This document shows positions 24,538-35,539 of a stretch of 64,000 nt of DNA, piece after piece; the first letter of the stretch is position 1, and every line of letters starts with the position of its first letter. Under the pieces are notes generated by a model. It ran no database searches and was not told the DNA's origin. It saw only the letters and a program-made list of their open reading frames with translations. The position numbers and the translations under genes are program-made. Source of the stretch: Punica granatum (Eukaryota; Streptophyta; Magnoliopsida; Myrtales; Lythraceae); NCBI RefSeq assembly GCF_007655135.1, contig NC_045127.1, positions 3,596,001 to 3,660,000 on the forward strand. Direction: 5' to 3'.

Positions 24538-24674
24538 GCGTATTTGGATCGCGGGTTAAGACCGATCGATGGTTATGAAGGAGTGAGTTATGGAGGGTTA
24601 TTATATAAACTTGTATTATAGTCCTCCATAACCTATCTTATCATAACTCTCCTTAATCTGTGATCCAAACAAGC
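24538..24674. mobile_element. Short fold-back MITE-like element
   Basis: Ends form an imperfect 23-bp inverted repeat: GCGTATTTGGATCGCGGG... on the left, and GCTTGTTTGGATCACAG... reading inward from the right (about 18 of 23 match). The inner arms (ggttatgaaggagtgagtta and gtcctccataacc...tcataac) continue the pairing, so the whole 137 bp can fold. No clear target duplication was found. Confidence 0.5.
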
Positions 24675-24949
24675 TTTTTAGAGTCTCTAGCTCTTTTTTT
24701 TGGATCATATTGTGTTGCTACGTAATATATTTATGTATAGATGTACACATGTCCATCTGAAGCATGTGAGTCACTTTAATTTAATTTTTAACCCGAATGG
24801 ATAATTTTAGAGAGCCCAACCCAATTCTTGTGACCCCATTTCTTGGCCCTTCTATAGTCTGTGATTCACTTCAATAGCCCATCATCATCATCTCCCCACT
24901 CCAATCCCATCTTTTCACAATTTTTTTTTAATTTATATTGACATTTTTC

Positions 24950-24951
24950 TT

Positions 24952-24990
<39 letters not shown>
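24950..24990 (+). promoter_or_regulatory. TATA-like tttatatata with adjacent (AC)n upstream of EPF1
   Basis: tttatatatac at 24950-24959 is a possible TATA box about 140 bases upstream of the EPF1 ATG; it is followed at once by about 15 AC units (24959-24989), which would lie at or near the transcription start. Confidence 0.4.
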
Positions 24991-24991
<1 letters not shown>

Positions 24992-25089
24992 AGTATATAG
25001 TATACCTGCACATACACATATATATTGACCTTTCTTCTTCTAATTTTCCAGTTCACACATCACAAACCCCTCTCTTTTCTCTTCGTCAA

Positions 25090-25098
25090 ATGCCATGA
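25090..25098 (+). CDS. Two-codon upstream ORF overlapping the EPF1 start
   Basis: ATG CCA TGA at 25090-25098. Its stop shares four bases (ATGA) with the EPF1 start codon at 25095. This arrangement is read directly from the sequence; whether ribosomes use it is not known. Confidence 0.4.
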   Translation: MP

Positions 25099-25735
25099 AG
25101 CTTTCATACATCTTCCTTGCAGCTTTGCTTGTTACTGTCGTCGTCCCGGTCAACTCCTCCTCAGCCCAGCACCAACGTATGCACTGTCGTCCCCTCGTTG
25201 TCCTTCCGTCACTTTCTTTTTTTCATTCAAAAGCGACGATCAACGGCGAATCAGTCGGTAAAGCGTGCGTTAAGTCTGTTTTCGGACATAAATAGATTGT
25301 GTATATTTTGGGCTAGAGATTGTCTTATATGTGGTTTATACAAGTTTACAATATATATTAAATAAACATAATTAAGATTATTGGGAAGTTTAGCTATCGA
25401 TATGATCAACCATTAGTCAAAAGCAGATACTAATCGCGTACAGTGACAAATTAACATTGTTTGAGCCTGCAGAAGATGAGATGACGGCCGAGATGGGACA
25501 TTCTGATGATGAGGAGGGCAGGGCCAAGATGATGACGAGGCAGGAGATCACAAACAGAGTGCATACGCTTCAGATCGCAGGATCGAGGCTGCCCGACTGC
25601 TCCCATGCATGCGGTTCGTGCTCCCCGTGTAGGCTCGTGTCGGTCGGCAACATGTGCGCAGTGCTCGCCGAAGCTGAGTCCTGCCCCGTATCCTACCGTT
25701 GTATGTGTAAAAATAAGTCATATCCCGTGCCCTAG
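25095..25735 (+). CDS. EPF1: EPIDERMAL PATTERNING FACTOR 1-type secreted peptide precursor
   Basis: Two exons, 25095-25176 and 25473-25735, joined through a phase-1 GT-AG intron; 114 residues. Residues 1 to about 24 (MKLSYIFLAALLVTVVVPV) form a signal peptide, followed by an acidic pro-region and a C-terminal cysteine-knot peptide starting near GSRLPDCSHACGSCSPCR and ending RCMCKNKSYPVP. Eight cysteines with the CSHACGSCSPC spacing and the KSYPVP end are those of EPF1 rather than EPF2 (EPF2 ends differently, by recall). EPF1 peptides are secreted by stomatal precursors and act through ERECTA-family receptors with TMM to limit stomatal clustering. The start ATG was chosen because it opens the signal peptide; a two-codon upstream ORF overlaps it. 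The gene is isolated, flanked by MITEs. Confidence 0.9.
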
Positions 25736-26111
25736 CTAGATAGTAGTCAATTAATTAACCGCCCTCTCTGTCGATGTAGTGCGATATATGTGATTGTTAT
25801 TGTGTGCTTCCCTTAAAACTTAACTGGAACTTCAATTATCTTTTGAAAAAATTTCAAACCTTGTAATTTCTCTAATGGGAAAATTACAGTTTGTACATTT
25901 AAAAGTTCATGCCTTTAAAAAGTGTAAGGATCAATTGTTTTCCCAACCTATTTGTTCGTCGAGATCACGAGATAGCCTACTAGCCATTATCCCGAATTTT
26001 TAACATGAATCTGTATTGAAGAACTATAGAGTATCTAATGCGGTCTGACAGAGGATTTATCATTTTTTTTTTCTAAGTAAAGGATTGCATGTCGGACAGA
26101 TCAAAATTTTC
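25736..26111. other. EPF1 3' region and intergenic
   Basis: No further exon seen. Confidence 0.5.
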
Positions 26112-26290
26112 GGCATGTTTGGTTTCATGATATGATTTTAGAATCATGATTTTGATTTTAACTCTATCCACTATACAACAAAAACACATGTTTCCCAAGT
26201 CAAATTTATAATACCATCTCATTTGTCTTTTTCTACAATCAAAATCAAAATCAAAATCAAACTTATTTTAAATCTAAAATCAAATGCCCC
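26112..26290. mobile_element. MITE-like element with GGCATGTTTGGTTT / GGGGCATTTGATTT ends
   Basis: Left end ggcatgtttggtttcatga and right end (reverse complement) ggggcatttgattttaga are imperfect inverted repeats, and both arms contain attttgatttt blocks. Size about 180 bp, AT-rich interior, no coding. No confident target duplication. Confidence 0.45.
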
Positions 26291-26902
26291 TTCAAGTCGA
26301 TAATTAATTGGGCCTTTTAAAAAAATTAATATTCAAAATATCATAAATAAAGAAATAAAGAACTCCCACCGAAAAAAGAAATAAAGACCTACCGGTTACC
26401 CAAAAAAAAATGAAGAACCGCCGAAAAAAAAAAGAATAAAAAAAGAACGGTGGCAAAATATAAAATTAATAAAAAAAGAAAGAAAGAACGAAATATATAT
26501 AAATACAACTAACCCTTCCTCCAAGTAATACTATTCTGTCCGAAAAACGTAATATTTGGTTCTCATCAATAGAAGGTAAAAGAAGGGGCGAAAAAAAAAA
26601 GGACATAAAATCGTTTTTCCCATGGTTATGAGACTGGTCGTATTCGCACTATTGGATGTAAGTAATGTGGATACGAGATCTAGTAATTAAGTTTATAAAT
26701 TTGAAATCAAAGAAACAAAATAACGAAGGGCCTCTGCCACTTCCCATTAACTTGCGGTGAAGTTGCTGCAAGCTTTTTGTCGACACATGTTTGTTTTTCC
26801 TTGATTGTGTGGACAACAAGAAAATTGGAGATCGCCATTAATTTTCTGCAAAATTAATGAAAGCAATTATCAACTGATGAGTCCGTATTCTCATTCCAAT
26901 AA

Positions 26903-27303
26903 AGTCCCGTTTCGTACGCCGGAATAAAATTGAATGGAAATGAATGGATTTTATATAAGGAAATGTAATAGTGTTGACTGTTGAGTAAAAAAATATGATT
27001 TTCTTTAATTATCATCACAAAATAAAGGAATATAATTATAATATTAGATTTATTTATCAAGATATCATATTATATATATTTTTAAATATATAAATTAAAA
27101 GAACATATATGATGGCTCACAATATATATTATGAAATGAGAGAATGATCATTTCCTTTCTTAATTGAGAGATGCTTATTCCATCGACATGAAGGAAAAAA
27201 TGATAAGAGGGAATGTCCTTTCGAACTTATGTAAGAGACACTAATAAGAAAACGAGATGAAATGAAGAAATGAGCATTTCATTCCCGCGTATCAAACGAG
27301 ACC
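26903..27303. mobile_element. Tourist-like (PIF/Harbinger-type) MITE with TAA target duplication
   Basis: Left end agtcccgtttcgtacgccgg and right end (reverse complement) ggtctcgtttgatacgcggg form terminal inverted repeats of roughly 30 bp with a shared core GTCYCGTTT. The element (401 bp) is flanked by TAA on both sides (26900-26902 and 27304-27306), the 3-bp TWA target expected for PIF/Harbinger elements. No transposase, so non-autonomous. Confidence 0.65.
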
Positions 27304-27306
27304 TAA

Positions 27307-29190
27307 GTATATCAAAAACATACACGTGATTAATTTCTTCTACGCGTAATAAGAATCAAACAGAAAAATGTTCTTTCCATTTATTGGAAAAAAAAAACGC
27401 AGAAAAACGATCACTTCTTGGAAGGTCTTCAACTTCAAGCCAGAAACTATCGAAAAACATTAATTATAATATCAATGGTCAAGTACCAACCTGAGAAAAA
27501 AAAAATACAGCGCACATGTATAAATGATTTTCTGCAAAAGTTATATCAACTGATGAGTTCGTATCTGATTTCGAAGTTACATCAAGAACACGCGATTAAT
27601 TTCTTCAACATGTCATATAAGAATCAAACAGAAAAATGAGCATTTTCTCCATTTATTGGAGAAAAACACAGAAAAATAATCGATCACTTCTTTGAAGGTC
27701 TTCAACTTTAAGCCAGAAAATATTGAAAAACATTACGCACATGCATAAATTGTGCCTGCCCAAGGAACACTATTATTGTCTCTGGGGAAAAAAAAACATA
27801 GGAAAATACCAGAGAGGAGACACATGCGCATAATTTCTATTCAACTTTTATATTTTTTTCCTTTTTCTTTTTGCTTTAATTTTGGGTGATTTCATTTCGA
27901 CAATTTACATATCATTAAACCAGAAAATAAGGACTGGTATTGTTTGTTGTATTATATAACTATAATTAATACATAATATAAGTCAGTATATATAATTAAT
28001 ACGTAATATAGAGGTATTTTATGTTTAGAAAATCAAATAATATCACACCATAGATAATTAATACATGTATAAATATTTTTTTAACTTTGTTAAATTATCT
28101 GGAGCCACCAGCAGACCAGCTAGCCTGCCAAGTATCAGTCAGTATATATAAAAACCTGAGTTGCCTACTATATATATATTCTAAATGTGAAATGATGATA
28201 ATGTTTCTAGCTACACATTCACCCTCCCCTTGTCTGTGGTCTTATAATTTATTGTCTGAATTATAACATCTTCCCTTCTATTGTAAATCAACTTGAAATT
28301 TAAAAGCCCATAGATGGGAGGGAGTTCTCTCTTTAATATAAGATTACTTGACAAATTTCAAAGTCAGTTCATAAAACGACAAATTTTGAACTGTTTTTTT
28401 TTTTTTTTGCATGTAATTGTTATGTTAGTTCATTATTTATTTTTAGGCCAATAGGTCCGTTTATGAAATGATAAATTTTGAACTGCTTTTTTAATGTAAT
28501 TGCTATGTCATCACGGTAAACTTTTATGTTTTATATTGTACCGACTGACCCCTCGTCTGCAGTCCTGGCAGACCTAAAGTTTGAAGCTATATCGAAACAA
28601 ACGTGCTTTCTTATCGAACGTTCGATCAATCCCGTGACCCGTCAAAAGTTTTAATTTGGGTTACTGTACAAGGGACCGATACCTACATATGGGTCAGTAT
28701 GGCACCGTGATTCCCTTGCTACGGAAAAGGCACATGCACGCATGTATATGTTCGTGTTTAAGGGTCAAATATATGAATGAAGAAGCTGCGTGTGTACAGT
28801 AAATTAATTGCTTATAGTACGTACCGAAGTTAAATCCCAAAAATGTGGTCAAAGTTTCTTGTCTGTTTGTGTTCCTGTCAAAATCGAATAAAATCAAATG
28901 TGCTCTCGAAACCGGAGATTATTAGTCAGACATTCCTTTGAAATTTCCACAGAATTCTCCGTTGAAAACCAACTACAGAAGTAATACTCCTGTCTGCTTT
29001 ATTTACCAAAGAAAATTCAAAGCCAAACTCCAACCCCTCCCCACTCTAATTTCTTCTTTAAATACGCCCTCCAAGGTCCATCTCTTAACCGATTCCGAAT
29101 TTAGAACATAAATTAACCACTTTTGGAAAGTGCACGTACATTACTGATCTATTGTGTCCAGCTAGCTAGGGTTTTTCGCACCTGATTAAT
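27307..29190. other. Intergenic and TIR-gene promoter
   Basis: No supported gene. A local repeat is visible: segment 27350-27480 and segment 27600-27735 share cagaaaaatg, tccatttattgga, gatcacttcttggaaggtcttcaactt-type blocks. A ctttaaatacg motif at 29056-29066 is a possible TATA box about 130 bases upstream of the ATG at 29191. Confidence 0.45.
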
Positions 29191-30121
29191 ATGTCATCCT
29201 CCATGCAATACCGCAATCTTTCGCAAATCATGAAGCTCCGGCGCCATATGATCATTGGCTGCCCCCAAAACCACCAGAAAGATGTGTTGCCTCGTGTACC
29301 GAATCAATACGATGTGTTCATCAACCACAGAGGAATAGACACAAAGCGGAACATGGCCAGCTTACTCTACCATCAACTCTCTCGGCTCAACGCGCGGCCT
29401 TTCCTCGACAAGAACACCATGAAGCCGGGGGACAACCTGTTTAAGGGGATCGAAAATGCCATAAGAGATTGTAAGGTATGCGCAGAGGATATTTCAAATT
29501 AACTAGCGCTCCAACCAGCAATATCATAACTAGGTTTGATTTAACACGGTTGTTGGATTCCGAAACATTTAATTTTGATAAAAGTAACAATTGATTGATC
29601 TACCTCTAAATACGTACTTGTGCATGCTTTTTAACTTTTTTCATTTTCAGGTCGGAGTTGCAGTGTTCTCACCCCATTATGGCGAGTCCTACTACTGCCT
29701 CCTCGAGCTTGCCCTTATGATGGAGTACAAGAAAAAGATAATTCCCGTGTTCTTTGATATTATGCCTGCGGAGCTACAAATCGTAGATCATGAAGGAATA
29801 TATTGCACGCCGGATGAGCTAGAGAGGTTTAACAGGGCTCTCGAAGAGGCTAAAAGCTCAGCCGGTCTCGTGTTCAACTCTTCAAATGGGTAAAGCCACC
29901 GACCTTAATATATCTTTTCAGTCATAATCTTTGAAAGAGAAAATGTGATTATTTAATGTAGCATAATATGTGAGATTGATTCTATTCTGATCTTGATCTA
30001 AATGCTAATTAATTGCGGGTTTTGTAGGAACTGGTCAGATGTTCTAACGAAAACTACCGATATTGTTATGAGGAGCTTGACAGAGGTCGAGGGTGAACAA
30101 CAGAAGCATTGGTCCTTATGA
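29191..30121 (+). CDS. TIR-domain-only protein
   Basis: Three exons: 29191-29475, 29651-29889, 30028-30121; 205 residues. After a 38-residue basic leader the TIR domain starts at QYDVFINHRGIDTKRNMASL and runs to near the end. The alpha-C motif YGESYYCLLELALM carries Glu114 at the position of the catalytic glutamate of plant TIR NADases. No NB-ARC or LRR follows: the frame stops after EQQKHWSL and no such motifs occur in the next 4 kb. It resembles the conserved TIR-only group rather than the TIR half of a broken NLR, because introns and stop are intact. TIR domains of this kind hydrolyse NAD+ to make immune signalling nucleotides acting through EDS1; activity of this protein is inferred, and the usual BB-loop residues are atypical (PAELQIVD). 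Confidence 0.88.
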
Positions 30122-30419
30122 TATAGTAACTGTATAGGAGGGGACATAGTTATTCTTTGATTAATATATAGCAGAGAAAATAACATGTTGTTTAAATTGT
30201 TTAAACTCAACAAATAAGTTATTTCGGTTCGAACATTTTGCAAATATTTTTGTTGTATGTGTATTTACATATGACAAGTTGTCGATCACGGCAATATAAA
30301 GTTGAGAGGTTTATGTGTAATACTTATGAATACCTAATGTAATATCTCATATCTCACTTTCTGATCTGTATAAATTAGATTCATTCAATATTGCCCGGAT
30401 TGTTCCAATGTCTCCTCAG
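30122..30419. other. 3' region of the TIR gene
   Basis: AT-rich, non-coding; likely contains the 3' UTR. Confidence 0.5.
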
Positions 30420-30585
30420 CAATTTTTTTTTTGTTACAAGGGAGCCCTATAGGCCTAGTACATTGAAATAGAAATCCTAAATATCTAATAAAGGGAGTAC
30501 AGATAGTCCCACTGAGTATCGAACCTGAGACTTCTTAGTCACCAGACGAGAGGTGCATCATTGTACTATTCCCTCTCTTGATCTC
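30420..30585 (-). repeat. SINE-like element, family A, copy 2
   Basis: Minus-strand reading: tagtacaatgatgcac (A box-like), caggttcgatactcag (B box-like, close to GGTTCGANTCC), and a 3' end cctatagggctcccttgtaac followed by an A run (poly-T on the plus strand near 30423-30432). Full-length match to the copy at 3598-3756. The better preserved B box makes this the reference copy of the family in this window. Confidence 0.65.
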
Positions 30586-32104
30586 CTCGGCAATATTATT
30601 CTCACTAAAAATAGCAAAAACTAAGAAGAGTTCTGGGTACCACGCACATTATATTGATATATATCAGTTTATAAGGAGCTTTTGTTCAAAATAGTCCCCT
30701 TTTTAAAACTAAGTCCCAGAATAATTTTCCCCGCAAAATATTTCCCGATTTAAGAGTAAGCTTACGAGGCGAGCGACTCACTTTAGATTCATACGTGTCT
30801 TCCACGTCAACCTTCTCTTTTGTATTGTGTTTTTTGCTCATTTAAAAACAATTACTATTTCCACCAGAGAAATGGCAATTAATTTTCTTTTCAACCCATA
30901 CTTTTTTTAGCAAAAAATAACCCATCCTTTTCGGTGGCATTGAAACCCTCCTACACTCGACTGTAAGGTGACTATGGGAAGAACTATTTGTCATATAAGC
31001 CTCAGCTTTCTAAACTCTCATAAAATTGAAATTTTTTTCCTAATCAAATAATATAATTCATTCAATCGTACTAATAGAAAAGTATACAACGTCCAACGAA
31101 GTGGGGAGAGGGTATTAATGCACAACATACTTTGTAGAGATCCATCTTATTAGGTCTCGATACTGAAACATTAGCCAAAATTAAAGTCACGTAAATGATA
31201 TACTAATATTTTGCGGGGAAGACCATTGTGAGAGCAAGTTTTAAAAAGAGGAGTATTTTGAGCAAAAGCTCGTTTATAAGAAGGTACATCGAATCATCAC
31301 CAAAAAAAATAAAAAAAAAAAAAGAAGGTTCATAAAATGGTCGCCTTATTTCCGTCTTGTTCCATGACTTCTTTTAAATGAGGATTATAAGTAAGATTGT
31401 AAAAAAAATTTCAAATGCCAGAATAGCCTTCGTGTAAAACAAGCAAGACTTGGACCGTTTTAATCTGGATCAGATGCTATATCTCGAAGGATCACTAAAG
31501 GTTTCTCGATCAGAAGAGTCGGGTACCAGACCTCATCAAATCCGAACCTCTTTGGATAATTTGTTCATGTGCTCAGGCTATTCCTTTGATAATTTGTACA
31601 TATGCTCACCTCGATTGGTTGTTCTTTCAGTAACTAAATGATGTGCCCGATCAGCTAACTGTGTGGCAGCCCATTGTTTTTAATTATTGAAGAAAAAAAG
31701 CAAATTGGAAGAATCCATTTCCGATCATGGGTAGCTGTCCTAATTATTAATTAAGCACCATATCGTTATGGATACGTCCCTTATTTGCACGGTCCTTGCA
31801 ACCATTATACAGCACTCTTGATCATCCCGGGATAGAGAATGGAGCGACCCAACGGCTCTGAAAATACCGTAAAAGCTCTATCAATTAGTTAGTATATGAT
31901 TAAGTAATTAATTAGAAGCTAAGATTCGTCGTACGAAGATTAATGTCGTCAAAGTGTCTTCTTAACGCACGCGTCATCGGAAATTTAAGTAATAAGTAGT
32001 CAACAAAATTGTCAATATTGCTGATGTTGACGTCCATATTCATGTTTCAGCTCTATATTCACATGGCGAGGATAATTTATGGCCAAGCCAAAACTCAACT
32101 TTGA
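30586..32104. other. Intergenic, no gene seen
   Basis: Mixed sequence with an A-rich run near 31300-31325. The 63-codon frame at 31450 lacks an ATG start and family motifs. Confidence 0.5.
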
Positions 32105-32282
32105 CTATTAATACAAGTTAATTCAAGCGATTCGATAATTATTTCCCTTAAATAAAATCTCGAGTTCGAGTATTATGAATAGAAAAAATTCTGATTGAGA
32201 AAAATTTATTCTTTAGGGAGACTTGAATTAGATTAATTGATAACAGTTGAATTTTTGAATATCGTCGTATAAAAAAAAAACA
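32105..32282 (+). repeat. SINE-like element, family B, plus-strand copy
   Basis: ttaattcaagcgattcgata ... ctcgagttcgagtattatga ... gaatttttgaatatcg ... ending in an A run (32271-32281). Matches the copy at 1056-1280 without the internal duplication. Confidence 0.5.
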
Positions 32283-34089
32283 TGAAGTTTGACTTAGAAT
32301 GGTATGTTGTCGGGCCACATGATCAACGGCTAAAAAGTGGTTTTCTACAGACCTCTTTGGAATAAGATCTAAAGGGCTCCGAAAATGATTCAAAGTTAAT
32401 AGTCTAGCTTAATCAACTTCAGACTGATCCCATTATCGGCTAGTCATGTACGGATCATACCCGAATACCGTAGGAGTAATTAATCGGATCAGAACACAAT
32501 ATAGACAGTTCAAATTGTGTTGAATTCGAAAGGCGGGTTAAAATGGATTAGGATGTTGTTAATACTGATTTTCGGTAAGAAATGATGATGTGACTTTTTA
32601 TTTGAATTAAAAAAGGGGTCCAAAAATGGAGAGGGAAAGGGACGGCGGGGACATTGCCGTTCGCCACTACTGCTCTTAGAGAGGTTGCTAGTGCAGTCTG
32701 GGACCATTTGCAACCTCACCGGGGGTGTGGTAGCGGCCGGCGAGGCCCTCGTTGTCCCCTCCTCTCCACAAATTCAAATTTTTATTTTTTTTTAAAAAAA
32801 AAATCTTCAAATACAATGTCATATTAGCACATTTAACAGAAAATATAACAGAGGATCAAAAATAAATTAATAGGCAAAGAAAATTCTACGATATATTTGT
32901 TTTAAACGTATATATATGATATATGTATATATTTAATTTAAAAATTCAAAGTGAAAATTTAAACAATTTCGATAGTTGAGATTTTAGACGCACAGTACAT
33001 ATACCTCTAATTGCATGTATTACAAATCAATCCTGGAAAAGGTTGACATTGTCAACCCCGAAAAGAGTTTAGGACGAGCATAGGAAAAACACAATAGGTT
33101 GAGGAACAAATGTAACCTTTTCAGTTTTCCCAATATTAATTAAGAAAAACATTTTGGCACATATCACACGAGACATAAACATTAGATGTAATTTACATTG
33201 TATTAGCATGTAAGTTTTTATGTGTTTGATACGAGGCAGTATCGTATGTTAGCCATTTATAGGGAAGGAAAAAAAAAAAGGCAGGAAATGGTCCTGAATG
33301 GGCCCAACCCGTGGTCTCATTAACCCATTTATTGTGCGGAAAATATTGAAGTTGGGCCATTGGACCACGTAAGAAAATGATGTGAAAGAGTTATTTTCTA
33401 TTTACAGCACAAATCATGATATAATCGGCACGTGAACATAAGACAATCATTGGATTATGACAATAGAAGGATGGATTGATCCATGCTGCAAACATAATGC
33501 AACTCAAATTCAACGTGGCAAATCAATTGAGGAGTTCACTCATTTGAGTTGGTGAGAGAAAAATGATTTTTTTATTTACCGAAAAATATTTTTTTTAAAA
33601 AGAAAGAATAAAGAAAGTCAGAAAAATCTTTATGCCTTATGGGCCAAAGTATTCTTCCAAATAGAGTGGGTGACAGCCCAAATGAAAGTTGTATGTCTTC
33701 TTCATGGTCCAATCAAACTCTGAACGGCCTCACTGGCAGCGCACACAGAAATATTACCTTTGATTATATTTCCCGTCACAAATTTTCGAGGTATACACCC
33801 GATTTTCATTTCTCGTATCTTAGTAACTTATGACTCATGCCGAACAAATATCAGATGGTTCGGGTCGTTCTTTGGTTCGTATGTACATCGAGGAATCATA
33901 CGTGTCGGTATTCTCGAAAATTGTTGGCCTTTGGAAGAAATCCTTGTGGGGGAAGGTGCGTTGGTCAATTACGTACTTGATGGAAATGGTCATAGTCGCC
34001 ACTAATTGTTAATGGCCGACTCCCGTTGAATTGAACCCACCAAAGGAATTTTCCTTACAGCTCACGAGTCACGAAAAGCCATTTACGTG
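32283..34089. other. Intergenic, with a GC-rich repeat-like patch at 32630-32760
   Basis: Most is AT-rich. The patch 32630-32760 (gacggcggggacattgccg ... ggtagcggccggcgaggcc) is sharply GC-rich and flanked by poly-A/T runs, resembling the GC-rich patch at 40060-40230; both may be decayed short transposon pieces. No supported exon. Confidence 0.4.
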
Positions 34090-34113
34090 TGTATATATAT
34101 ATATATATATATT
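34090..34113 (+). promoter_or_regulatory. (TA)n run, possible TATA region for the 34221 gene
   Basis: gtatatatatatatatat lies 110-130 bases upstream of the ATG at 34221, a normal plant TATA-to-start distance, though it may also be a plain microsatellite. Confidence 0.35.
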
Positions 34114-34220
34114 AGAGCTCCACAAGAAACCTTGTAATGAGTCCTAAAACACTTCCGGCTGATCAAACCACACGGCTATCTATCTTCTTCGGAGTTTCTT
34201 CGGTCCCCTGCATAGATTAG

Positions 34221-34514
34221 ATGCAAGTTACTAAGCTGACCGGAGAGAGGCCGCAGCGGCTCCAGGCAAGGCCACCACTGGGTGGAGATATTGCTGCAGC
34301 TGGGAGGAGTGGCCGCGGCAACCCTGCAGCGGTGGTGCCTCCTCGGAATCGATCCGTTGTGCCTGCGGGTGCTGGTGTTAGGCCAAAGGGGAATTATGGG
34401 CAGAGGGAGATACTGAGGAGGGCGCTGACACTGCCGCCAAGGCGGCGGATCAGCTTTCGGCGGCCGAACTTCCGACCAACTCCGAGCAGGCTGTCCACCA
34501 TGTCTACGGCCTGA
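34221..34514 (+). CDS. Small basic hypothetical protein (97 aa)
   Basis: A single-exon frame from ATG 34221 to TGA 34514, 97 residues, GC-rich against AT-rich surroundings. The N-terminal half is glycine/alanine/proline-rich; the C-terminal part is strongly basic (LPPRRRISFRRPNF) and ends RPTPSRLSTMSTA. The C-terminal block has the look of the conserved tail in small plant proteins of unknown function, but I cannot name the family. No signal peptide or membrane segment. The reverse strand is also open here (34176-34544), so coding direction rests on the ATG, the TATA-like run upstream and the C-terminal motif. A retained piece of a larger gene is possible. Confidence 0.5.
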   Translation: MQVTKLTGERPQRLQARPPLGGDIAAAGRSGRGNPAAVVPPRNRSVVPAGAGVRPKGNYGQREILRRALTLPPRRRISFRRPNFRPTPSRLSTMSTA

Positions 34515-35539
34515 ATCCTTCATCTTTTTCGGGTCATAGTGCACGGTTTTAGCCTTCAGGGAGTATAGAATCAGTTGTCGAGAGTTTACATATCCCTATG
34601 ATCAGATGTATATATATCTTTTGTATTAGGACTCGAATTTTCCAGGTATTGTGGGACCATTAATTCATCAAAAAGTTCAGAAGCGTGAAATACTTCTTTT
34701 CTTTACGAGAAGAATTATGTCGGGAATGTTATTTCTTTCCGATCTTCATTAATTTCATTGGACTTCCCATTTATTGCATTTTAAATATTCAGTATTTTCT
34801 GCCAATTCGTGGAAGCGAGGGAGGTCCTAAAGTCTTTGGAAATCTTCCAAGGTTACACGAAGAATCGAGCTTTGCACGCATGTATGCGAATGATTCAATG
34901 GAAGAGGACCCGAGAGACAGCCCGAATGGAGCAGCAGCCACGGAAATTGCCACAGAAATTGGTCCCTCGATCGAATGAGGCGAAGTAACGTATGCTTTGG
35001 AGGACCTATGGCTTTGGTTACATGCGCCTCTTGACAACTCTGCAAGAATTCGGATCTCTAGAATGTAACTCGAGGAGATGGAATACTTTATAGTAAACGA
35101 TATCGTGTTTGCCGGTATTCGATCACATCTTAACCTCCCGTTGCACATACTTGGACATGTAAACAATTGTACATTCTTTGGGGTTTTCCGGCAAAAATGC
35201 CATATCTGCTTCTTTATACATTCGAAGGTACAGAATCAAAGGATGTAGAAACTAGAAAGAGTGCGGCTATACTATACTTATTACGACACATATATACCCC
35301 AACCCTGTGCTTTAGTTGAAAGGCAATCTGGAAGATGATTTGCACCCGCCACTTACCGGAAAATAGAGCGATTCCTTAAGTCCCTCTCACTTTTCATCAT
35401 TGAAGATTGTCCTGCTCCTGACAACGGGAAAGCGGGAGAAATTGATCACGAGGAAGTGGAAGACGAATGGATTTCTCTTTTATGGAAAACATTTTCAGTA
35501 AAATATCCTGCCTTACTTAGAAGAGATCAGCATACAAAG
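34515..35539. other. Intergenic, no firm gene
   Basis: Contains 3' sequence of the 34221 gene and the 3' UTR side of the minus-strand Mpv17 gene. Overlapping frames on both strands at 34685-35166 have no recognisable motif. Confidence 0.45.

Noticed and set aside
34176..34544. 122-codon minus-strand frame
   Set aside because: Overlaps the plus-strand small-protein ORF; it has no recognisable motif and is explained by high GC content.
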